From: Phoronis australis
Taxonomy: Eukaryota; Phoronida; Phoronidae
NCBI GenBank assembly: GCA_002633005.1
Contig: NMRA01000614.1
Location: 158,089-222,088 of the forward strand
Direction: 5' to 3'
Length of the DNA stretch: 64,000 nt
Of the stretch, positions 1-10,800 are shown in pieces. How positions within the stretch are numbered: position 1 is the first letter of the stretch; the number at the start of each line of letters is the position of its first letter. A program made the position numbers and the translations under genes. A model generated the notes under the pieces. The model saw only the letters and a program-made list of their open reading frames with translations, was not told the origin of the DNA and searched no databases.

Positions 1-773
1 AAGGAAATTTCTGAAAAGAACTGACACTTCATTTATCATTGGTTAGTCCAGGCTCTGCAATTTGGCAGACTTCTTCCAAACCCTGAAACCTTGTGACTTC
101 TTGAACTGTGTGTACAAGTAAATCGTAATCAGGAAAAGAAACAATTTGTAAATAAAATGAGGCTTTAGAGAAAACACTACAACTGAGACACTGGAAAACA
201 AGGGTGAATATATAGGAAACCATAGTAATTCCAAATATTACGCAATATTGTTTGATAGTGAAATGACTAAATAATAAAAACTGTGCCTTGTTTTATTAGG
301 GTAACGATGACATATTGCCATACTCATTTACATAAAAATAGTCTCGCAAAACGAGACTTTCGCGAGATTGTAATGGTAACTGGTTTTCGGTTGGTTTCCG
401 GCACACCGGAAGCTCGGGGTTGTTTGTAAACTAGTACTTCATTTGCATATTCACAATTTAGTGAGACGAAGCATCTTTAACTGTGATCCAAACCAAAGGT
501 TGGTTTCTCTGACTGGTCGCAGATTTGTAGTCGCGTTTACTGATAAGTGACGTTTTATTAACCAAGTTATTTTTGAAGGAAAGTTGGAAAAGCGGTAAGT
601 TTAATTCACGATGATAAGATATAGTGCATCTGTCAAGGATAAAATGCAAGGAGTCGAGTGCAGATCACATTAGTTTGGAAATTGTAACCACTGTGGTAAA
701 TAAACATGACTCGGCTTTCTATGCTTGTGCCTCGCCATCATCTTCACCTTTGAAAATATTGCCAAAAGGTTTA

Positions 774-815
774 CATTGGCGGATCTAGGATAACACGAGG
801 GGGCAATCACGATAT
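774..815. mobile_element. Fragment of CAGnGGCGGAT element
   Basis: Cattggcggatctagga followed by an interrupted G run matches the left end of the element at 22964, but no right end is seen, so it is a decayed end. Confidence 0.5.
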
Positions 816-1509
816 CCAAACGACTGACGTTCGTAAATAGCCCTAAAACAATCTGCCATCGTTTCCTTTAATTGTTATTCGTGATTATTTGTTTTGGATC
901 ATGCCGGTCCAACATCCATCCCCGGCCACTTACGGCTATGATTCTGTTTTAGGCCAAAAACAAAATCGTCATGCTGAGAGTTCTTCGGGATTTGAGCAAC
1001 AAAACCCCCAAAGGCACGGATGAGACTAATCAACGCAACTCCAGGCCGAGCCAGGATATGGTGCGTATGTTTAACATTGTACATCGATCATTCTTGACAC
1101 TTTTCGTAACATCTTTCATGTATGGTATAGGCTAGACAATTTCCTCCTAGGCGGAGCGCGTGATCCCTTCCCATTAACAGTCCCCTTCCATCATAAACTC
1201 AATTCTTGTCTCACGAGTTGTTTTTCGTTTCTTGTGCACCGCAGTTCCATAGTGATCCATAGATCACAGTTGCTGTTCTCATGTACCGATAGAGATCGTC
1301 ATCAAAGTATTCTCATCTTCTGTCAGGGAGTGAAGGGAAGTGATGTTAATGAGAATGTATGAAAACAATTCATGCGAGAGCGACTCTTGACGAAATTGAA
1401 TGCGACCGTCACAGCTCCATTTAGACTAATTTCAACTGATAGGCATCGAATTATTGACGTGACGTGTTGTACTGTGGCGGAACACCAAAGCCAAAAACAA
1501 AAGCAACTA

Positions 1510-1980
1510 AAAACCAGAATTTATCACACCAGAACGTATAATATATTACGTCAGGACCAAAATTTAGCTCGTCAGGACCGAAAATTAAACAGTACGACAG
1601 GACCTAAAATTCATCACGTCAGGACAATATGTTCGTGTCAGATCACTATAGTGACGTCTAACGTATTAATAAGTGTACATTGGCTTCTGTTTTAAAGTGT
1701 GGAGGCATCAGAAATTCAACCTCGTTGTCGTCGGTGAGACATTGTTGAACGCTTAGCCCTTGTGTACCAAGAACCGACGTCATCACTTTGAGGGTTTGCA
1801 TTCTTGTGGATGGTCATGTGGTGTGACAAAACATTTTCGGGCGTGATAAATTTTCAATCCTGACGTGTTAAATTTTCGGCGGTCCTGGCGTGTTCAATTT
1901 TGGTCCTGGCGTGTTAAATTTTGGTCCCAGACGAGATAAATTATAGGTCCTGACGTGATAAATTATAGGTCTTGAGTTTT
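1510..1980. repeat. Foldback repeat with gtcaggaccnaaattta subrepeats
   Basis: The left arm carries four or five spaced copies of cgtcaggaccaaaattta (about 1548-1625). The right arm carries at least five copies of its reverse complement (taaattttggtcctggcgtg, about 1840-1980). A foldback element with internal subrepeats. Confidence 0.7.
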
Positions 1981-2249
1981 GTTGGTCTTCCACGGTGAAA
2001 ATAACGTTTTGGTCTGTTTTTAAATCTTGCATAAAAAATTTGTGTCATAGAATTTTCCGCTTTGGCTTTCCATGTTGTTCATGCGTGTAAATTCAATGTC
2101 AATTGGACATGAAATACTGTCCAAGAGGACTGTAGCAAGCTTTAAATATTTGGAAGTGTCGGACGGCAAATGAATGGAAAATGAAAAAGGCGACTGCGAC
2201 GACGGTGAGGCTTCTTCCAACTTCAAAGTTTCACGAGACCTGGAAACTG

Positions 2250-2703
2250 TTCACGTCAGAGCCTATCCGCACTTTTCTTGCATTAAAACGGATAACTGAT
2301 AGTCTGTAATGAGATCTCCTTGCAGTACCTCAGGGAGGACGGTTGACTAGCTTGCAGTGTATTTCAAAATGTAACACGTCCTACTTATTGTAAACGTAGC
2401 GCTTGTTTAAAAGCGAAATCATGTTTTACTAAACCTGCCTGAACTGGCATCCGTACTTGTAAGCCTGACAATAGTCGCGTTCCTTTACAGGGCGTAATCG
2501 CTAGAGACTCTGGGTTATCCTTTTTATGCGGAGGATAATACGAAGATTCTGACGTAAACACAGCAAACTTCGCGGCATTTTTACAGTAGCGGGGCGAACG
2601 CCTCATCACATATCTAGGCTTAGCCACTAAGATATCTGTTTACGTCAGAGCCTATATCGCGCGTTTTCTCAGCATCAAAGAAGATAGCTGGAAGTCTGTA
2701 CTA
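2250..2703. repeat. Direct repeat pair, acgtcagagcctat
   Basis: Acgtcagagcctat followed by a similar 50-bp stretch ending agtctgta occurs at 2254-2311 and 2642-2700. Confidence 0.6.
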
Positions 2704-3039
2704 CATAAAAAGTATACCTTACCCGAATTTTTACTGTTATTGGATATGTCGATTTAGCACTTGATATGTAGACTATTGCCAATCTTCAAAATCTGATTCA
2801 CTTTCGTCAATTCCTTTCAAAATCTTATCAATCTGAAAATGTGATTAACGCTTTTGGCGAGTTGATAGGCGACACTGGGGAAAGGCCATGCGTCTCCATT
2901 TTATGACACAGTAAGAACAGAGTTATAGTCGAAAAATGCTTTCGTCTTTCCAGTGACGTGCAAGTTGTTATACCACAATATTAGCCTCGAATGGTACATA
3001 CAACCGTGTAATAACCCATTTAGTTATCTCAGTAGTGAG

Positions 3040-3125
3040 ATAATATTTGGCGGGAAACCGAGGCAGGTTTCGAACCCGGCCTCAAGAGTTGCGAGTCGCC
3101 GAATTTAGCACTACACCACTCAGCG
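3040..3125 (-). repeat. tRNA-like SINE head (minus strand)
   Basis: On the minus strand: gagtggtgtagtgctaaa resembles an A box and ccgggttcgaaacc a B box (RNA polymerase III promoter), with tRNA-like spacing. No clean cloverleaf or 3' tail, so more likely a SINE head or decayed tRNA than a working gene. Confidence 0.5.
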
Positions 3126-3671
3126 GCTGACGTCTTCGAACGTGAAAATAGAATACTTAAATGTGCACGCGCAACAATCACATGTTCAGCAAAGGGCATT
3201 GTACCGACATTTATACGCTATGAAAAATAAGACGCATAATTTCCATAAAAACATTTTTTTTAATTCAGTGAAATTTTTCTTTCGTGTTCTCTCACTTGTA
3301 AATCACCGATCTCCAATTTGAATGAGGGTATCTTGTCGTCGGGATCTTTTGACTTGAGCATTATACTCAGTTACTTGTGGTAACCTACTTTAGCAGACGG
3401 TATTTTCCCGGTCGAAGCTTAGCGTGATAAAATGTGTAGTAAGCAAGCTATAATAGTTTCTAAACCTTAATTTATAGATTCATTTTATTTCTGTTTTGTT
3501 TAAATTTTAATTGGTTCTTAGTAAAAGCATTATTTGACAAAAATAGCTCGGTTTTTCTTAAAAGGTCACGACCTCCGACCCCTGGCCTCTGACATAGAAA
3601 GTAGTTACAAAGCCGAGGCGAGTCGAGAAAAGTAGATCGATTCATTACAATGTTTCTAGTTCAGTATGTGC

Positions 3672-3847
3672 TATAAATAGATTATTACATGTTCTCAGTT
3701 GTTATCCCCCTTATCTAAAGCCCTCGTGGGTTTTGTAGAATTATCACCCTCTGGGTTAACGCCCCTCGGGCGATAGTTCTCCAAAATCCACTCGGGCTCT
3801 AGATAACGGGGGATAACGACCTCGCCGTGTAATAATCTATATTTATA
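3672..3847. mobile_element. Hairpin MITE
   Basis: Nearly the full 176 bp forms an inverted repeat: tataaatagattattacatg at the left, and its complement at the right (taataatctatatttata). Inner arms are gttatcccccttatctaaa and its mirror. Confidence 0.78.
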
Positions 3848-4326
3848 CAATAGTAGGTGTCGGAAGTAGTTTTGGGTAAAATCATCAAAACATTGTTGAG
3901 TTTAGTTTGTTTTAAGTTATGGTCTAGGCAAAACAAATTGAGCGCCCTTTCGGTTTTAGCAAGTGCAATCCAGTTCGTTTCAAAGGAGCTTTGGCACACA
4001 ATTCAATTGTGTGTGTAAAATGTCAGTCCACTAGCAGTCTTCATTACCTATGAGTATGGATACTTTTAGGAGCGCGCCTCGCGTCATAAGCGAAAAATCG
4101 ACGTACTGCGATTGCTTAGCTTGGACCAACCGTCTCATTAATATTGAAAGTGAAAATGGACAAAAAACTGACATTGACCATAGGACCTCCAACTTGGCTC
4201 ATACAGTTGAGGCCATGGGTCACTTCAACCATACCCGTGTTTTTCTAAAATGATCCGTATGAGTGTAAATTTTAGGTAGAAAAAAGTAATCGAAACATTT
4301 ATAATACCGCATTTTGCTTATTCTAG

Positions 4327-4803
4327 TCCATCCAAAGTGAGCCTAAAGACGACGAGGCAAGCGTGGAAGGAACCGTGGAGCCGGATATACGCCCACAAAG
4401 ACAAGTGCCCAAGTTCATCATACTCCATTATTCGCCGTTTAAGGCTGTTTGGGACTGGATTATTTTGCTCCTCGTTCTCTACACCGCTGTTTTCACCCCA
4501 TACATGGCGGCATTTTTACTAAACGAAGACGAAACACGGATGAAATTGAACATGGACGCCGCAACGAGGCTAAGAAATTCCGAGTCTGTGAAAGCCGACC
4601 CACTCGTTCTGGTTGACCTGGTGGTTGACGTGATGTTCATCGTGGATATCTTGATAAATTTTCGAACTACTTATGTTAAAGACGGAGAAGTCATCACAGA
4701 TCCTTTAATGATAGCTAAAAATTATCTAAAAGGCTGGTTCCTTATCGATACCTTGGCGGCTGTGCCGTTTGACTTACTATTGTTCGGATCTGGGACAAGT
4801 GAC
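4327..4803 (+). CDS. KCNH2: ERG exon: S1, S2, S3
   Basis: 159 codons between an acceptor ending ttctag and the donor gtaagt. It holds a short acidic linker ([10 protein letters not shown]), S1 ([16 protein letters not shown]), S2 with the conserved [15 protein letters not shown], and S3 ([20 protein letters not shown]). It starts and ends in phase 0. The S1-S2 loop has no conserved disulfide pair. The upstream phase cannot be checked because the preceding exon is not visible. Confidence 0.95.
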
Positions 4804-7800
4804 GTAAGTAAAGTTAGCGTACTATTAACATTAATTTTGACCTATCGCAAGCTCCTCCCCTTGCGTAATGTCGTCTAACAAACAATAAGTTTTACCCGGC
4901 AACGTGTTGTTTGTCGGGTAAAAAAGCGGCTTAGAAACGAAGGTGAGTCAATAATGCTGCGTTCTAAATGGTCAGTTAAGCCGTCACTCAAAATCCTGGC
5001 GATAGGTCTAACGACTCCTTTGTTCTGAGAATGTGGTTCATAATGTGTTTCTTGCTATTACTCGTGACAGTTTAGAACACCATTGACTTCCTGATCATAT
5101 TCATCACAAACTTGTGTTGCTAACGAAAGTCGAAAGTGCGCCTACACGTTGCTGTACAGTCATGTTCGTTTATACAGTCGTGCCCACATCTTCTGGGTAC
5201 TAATATGTTGACATTCGATAATATTTAGTTTTTTTCTTAATTAGTATAACCGTTCTATTTCAACTCCTTTGTTCTATAGACCATGACCATAACTGGCTCA
5301 ATGAAGACAGCACGTCTCCTGCGATTACTCCGAGTCGCACGTCGCATGAATCAATATTCCCAGTACGGATCGGCGGTGCTCATCCTGATGATGGTTATAT
5401 TCGCTCTCATAGCTCACTGGCTTGCCTGTGTATTTTACGCCATAGCCTATGTTGAGAGGCCCCATTTGGAGTTTCCGATTTCTTGGCTGGATTCCTTGGC
5501 GGCAAAAATGGAAATGCCGTACATAGTCAATGACACGACAAGCGGTCCAGACATTCGCTCGAAGTACGTGACGGCAATGTATTTCACGTTGACCACTTTG
5601 ACGAGTATAGGGTTTGGAAATGTAGCACCAAACACCAACGCTGAGAAGATCTTCTCCATCATTGCCATGATGATTGGATGTAAGTGTTTTACAATCCCAC
5701 GTCAGTCACATTTTCATATAAAGTTTAATAGTGGACGAAACTCTCCTGCAAGCAACATTACGACGTCTATCAAATTACTCATCCAGCTGTATGAAAACAA
5801 ACCTTGTGAATGCAAAGAATTTTTCCTGGTGCAAAGGTATGGCCATTTGCAATAAAATCGTTGCCTTTGACAAATTTAAAGCAAATCAGTAACCAGTATT
5901 GTTTCACGGGAAATACCAAAGCCCTCGATCACCACGAGCACATATCCTCTCCTGCGTCACGGGGATAGAACACAAGTGAAGTCCTAACCATCATTTTAAC
6001 TGAAATAGTAATAAATAAAAAACAAGCATGGCAGATCGTGATACATAATCAGCCATCAGTTAGAAATCGCCTTTGATCGATCACAAAAAATGGCTCACTA
6101 TACTGTCATTCGCCATCGAGAATTCGCCCTTAGGAGGTAAAAACCCTCCCTCCCCCTCCCCTGGTCATCACCCCCTAATTCTGGCTCGCCACAAATTCCA
6201 TGGTTTGCAACACTCAGTTCTAGAGATGGTGATAGAGGTACGAGTCTTCCGGTTTCCCGCTTCCAGCCGAGCCGAACTCGTCACCTTCCTTCCTAACTCA
6301 ACACTCACTAATCACTGTCTTCCTGGCCACAATCGTCCGCCATCGGCCATCACCAAAGACTACAAGGCCTTCTTTACCCATGGCCCACCTTTATCATTCG
6401 TCACCACCAATCGCTCATCACCTGCAGTTTGAACTGTATCCTAGCTTGAGAATAATGCCGATCTATCTTCACAGCACATTTCGTCGCCGCTAGGCTGGCA
6501 ACCATTTAAAAGGATGCTAAATCCCGTTTTGCTGATTTCAATCAATTCTTGTTTTGCCATCTGCAATGCATGGCCGACGCATCATAGGGGGCTGGGGGGC
6601 TATATCCCCCCCCCAGTTTTTTTAGTGCTATGCCGCACACGGTCTATAGGAGGTGAACCACGGGGGGGGGGCTGAGGGGGCTTAGCCCCCCACTTTCTTC
6701 AGTGATGCGCCGCCCATGCAATGGCGCCATTGGTGTCCCACTTCAAAAATAAAAGCAGGAGTTAACTAAAAACTCATACTCTCTGTGCCACAGATTGGAT
6801 ATTATGGTTCTTGGTCGGCGGTCGTTCCCTCACATTTGTTAGGTAACTCGCCCAAAAATGTAAGTCATGCTTGCCTGTTTAGCAGAGTTTTCAAATTTTG
6901 ATCCAAACTGTTGAGGGTTGTCGAATTCAGAGCATTATTTTGTTTCAGAGAACCTGGGTGGGAAGGTCGTTTTAAATATCTGTTCATTGGCTTAAACCGG
7001 GTTTGGTATCCTTAAAGCATGTACGTTGTACTGACGCCCTTGTAGACCTTGCTGCCAGAGAAATACGTAAGAAGCGTCGAATGTCGCAACACATTGCAAA
7101 CGCGTGTTTTCCTTGGTGTTCGTATCCATTAAATTTCAAGTTATGGCTATCTGAAATCTCCTTAAAGAGGCCATAAACCCGCGCAGTTTGTCAAAACGAA
7201 CTTTTAAATAAAGTCAATCGGCCTGGCGTAATACGATAAGAAATGATTTCTTGGTATACGAACAACCGACAGGTTGTCGTAGTTTCAGGCCAGACCCACT
7301 AAGTTGCTTCGGTTGTAACGGCGGGTTAATTTCAGTCGCCAAGGCAGTGCGGCTCTTGGAAGCAATTCCAGGCATTCATCTTAACCAATTTCAATTTAAG
7401 CAAAGAATGAGAACACAACGGAGTTGCCTTGAGAGGCAAATACGGCTGTATAAAAGATATTTTTAACATCTGAACATGGGTATAGCGACTTTAAAAAGAT
7501 ACCGAAGCCGGTTTTCGCCTATCAACAGATTTTTAAAAACGACTTTCCCATTCCGAAACAAAATAATTCTCTGTAACTCAAAAGTTTAAAGTAAAATTTT
7601 GAAACTGCAAGTATACTAAACAGGCAAACGTGACCTACACTTAAGGCGAGTTACACGATATCTGTTGGGAAAGACCATCCACTAAAAGCATAATAATAAT
7701 ACAAGCCATAATGTATCGCACAGAGAGTATGCGAATCTTGCTTTTGTAACTTATTTGAGACCCAATGATGCATTAGAAGGGAACAGGACGAGAGTTCAGA

Positions 7801-10800
7801 GTGATCGCCAAAACAGGGTTTAGCATCCTTTTAAATATGCAATAGCAGTGTTTCGTAAACATTTAAAATATCGGATTTGATATACATCTTGATATTCCAA
7901 TTACAATTTCGTGTGGAAATTGGCGCTTGTTTAGGCTTGTTCACAACTATTAGCGAAAGTTATCCCCAACGGCAATGATCAAAGTCTTTGCTAAGACAGT
8001 AATTAGACTAACTCTTTGTTAATAAAGGAGGTAACCTTCTTAAAAAGGTCAAACCATCAACATCTGGCAAGCATCAACTATTTAAAAGCCACTCATTGTA
8101 AAAGCTGTAACTGGGTTGACTACGGTCCAACAAAATTGTACTAATTGCTGGATAGCGCTCGTTATGCCGTCGCGCACGAGCAACGTTGCATTAATTACAT
8201 AGGATGGGCTCGAAACTGATTTTATAAGGGTCAGTCATGGGTGATCCTTAAAAATGTAAAAAAAACTCTCAACGGCGTGCTTGAAAGTGTTTATTTTGAT
8301 TTATTGCATTCACATCTCACTGTAGGTTATAAGCAGACTGGTGATGTTTGCGTTTTTGCGGTTTACACCCCAGCGAACATTAATTAGGTGGTAAATTAAG
8401 GTTCCGGTAAAACTGACACTAATTGAGGATAAATCTGCAAAAATGCTTCTCATGATTCAATCGTCATAAAAAGAGCATAAAATTCTCTGCCAAGGGATAA
8501 TTGTTTTAAATGATACTTTCATTGTGTACCAAAAGTACATTATAAAGGAAAGGACATATATACTGTAATATATATATAAATATTTCAACTTATATGTCAA
8601 GTTTGCAAAAGTTTTAATAAAGAGCGTTTTCGAAAAACAATTTCAAAAATGAAAGTGTTTTACATGGTAGGGTCCGGGTCTTTGCAAGACGGTGCACAAA
8701 GTGGATTGCAGTACCTTTGCTCGTTAACTGGTGCGTGTATGCACACCTCAAGAAGCCCCCATGTCTTAAAGAGGATTTCCTTCAACACCAGGCCGAGGCA
8801 TAAACTTATGATGAAATAGGTTGAGCTACAACAAACTGGGTTTTCGAACTTTCACTTGCAACGATAGCAATTGGTTTCTACCGTCAAAAAGAATCGAGAT
8901 TTCACCGGTGATTGATATGACGCAGCGTTATTTCAATAAGATGCGTGGTCTTTCCCTGCGCACGCTCCGTAGGCGTGATAATCTCGCGAAAACGCAAAAT
9001 CACGCAACTGAGACCATGCGAAATATCGCCATGTATTACAAGCGAAGCACGCGATCACATTAGCTTCCTTCGTGAGATCGGTGCATCTACGTCACTCAGA
9101 CCCTGCCTAAATACATGACTCATGACACTCTTTTGTACTTGTCTTTGCCTTGAATGTGGACGGAAGCTGTTTTCTGTGACGGTATTATTGAAGTTTTGAA
9201 ACGTGTTTTATGAGATTGAGTAACTCATTTTATGATTTTTATAATTTGTTTCTAAGGCAGTGAGTCAGGAGTGAGTAAGTGCCATAAGTAAAAGAAACGT
9301 ATGATTACCATTTCGCATCAGGGGCGGATCCAGAGGATTTTCAGTTAGGGGGGCCAGGGCTTAGTATTAGCCAGGATTTTGCCCGTCAGACATTCGCACC
9401 CCCGAACAGCCAAATGGAATCTGGGAGAATTTTAGGCTGAATATGGTCCCCTTGGCCCCCCTCTAAATCCGCCACTGCGCATGGCCTCAATTTATCATCT
9501 GTTCTAACAAGATACCAAAAACGTGTCGACTTCCTTGTTCCAGCCCTCATGAGTGCTGTGGTATTTGGTAACGTATCGTCAATCATGTTACGAGTGTACC
9601 AAGGCACGGAGGAGTTTCATGAGAGGTCCGAGAGCATTAAAGAGTTCATTCTGTTCCACTCCATACCGAAGACGCTGGCCGATAGGTTGCAGGATTCCTT
9701 TCAACATTCGTGGTCTTACACGAATGGAATCGACATGAACCAGGTCTGTGCAGACTGTGTTTTAACAAGAGTAAAGAAAACGAGATGTTTTGCTCGTTTA
9801 TTAAGTATACTTCGTTATCAAATTATCTGTCAATGACGAACTATAAGCAACCTCTTCGTTCTTGAGACCATTTTAAAAGTTTAGCATTCGTGTGACATAT
9901 TTTATAAAGCGGTTCACCGTTTGGTCTGACACAATACAATTATAACCTGAGGGATCCAGTTCGGGGCAATATTTATGGATCTGACCTGTGATGCACCCCA
10001 TAGTGGCAACAAAAGTCTCTAAACAGACGACCTCATCAGAGTTCTGTGGAACAGCGATATCATTTACCTACTGCCACCAACGATACTGTTGTTTTGGTTG
10101 ATTGAAGTATCAGTGGTTGTAATAGCAATTCGTTCGTGATCGTTGCAATAGAGCTGTGTTTTTTTTTTCGTTTATCAGTGTGATAGCATCGCTCCCAACA
10201 ATTAAAAATGCCCCATAGACACTATCACTTTACTTTTCTGGCGTCCTTCGCTTAAACGTCAGAACTCTTTTCATTTCAGGTTCTTAAAAGTTTTCCAGAT
10301 TGTTTACAAGCTGACATTTGTCTGCATTTGAATCGCAACTTACTAAGTAACTCGGTGGCATTTAGAGGTGCAAGTCCAGGTACGTAGTATGGAGACAGGG
10401 TTGAACAGCGGAGACACGCTTTCACAAGGATATTGAACGTTTATTGAATTTAACCTAAATGATTCACTTAATGGAAATACCACTGGAACTCTAATGCATT
10501 TTTGTTCAAGAGTATTATTAAGTCAGACACTCAAGGGTAAATTATTCTCGGTTCGTTGAAGAAATCTATTCAGTTACCCGGGCACATACAGAGTGCAGTG
10601 TAATTTCTGCTGCTGACATCGAGGTGACCAATTTGCCTTTTCACTGACAAATCTATAGGTGCCACAGTGTAGTCCATTCTGGCCCAGCATGCTCAAATTA
10701 TTAAAAGTGCAGTGAACCCCATGCATGCTGTCAAAACAACTTTAAATGAAGACCACTTACCCTTGCAAAATCGATCTCATCTCGTTAGAAATGACTTATA

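Larger units (their letters stand above)
1..4326. other. Upstream intron or flank of the ERG gene
   Basis: No coding exon recognised on either strand; short open frames lack protein-like content. It holds a CATTGGCGGATCTAGG transposon end at 774-815, a foldback repeat (1510-1980), a direct repeat pair (2250-2311 and 2639-2703), a tRNA-like repeat (3040-3125) and a hairpin MITE (3672-3847). Confidence 0.5.
5680..9543. other. ERG intron 2, 3.9 kb
   Basis: Holds two TTAA MITEs, the nested short element and the right-hand MITE at 9319-9477. The rest (about 5700-6500, 7840-9300) shows no exon or repeat I can name. An AT-rich tract (atatatataaatat) lies near 8560. Confidence 0.5.

Noticed and set aside
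3040-3125. Functional tRNA gene
   Set aside because: A- and B-box-like blocks are present on the minus strand, but acceptor and anticodon stems do not pair cleanly.
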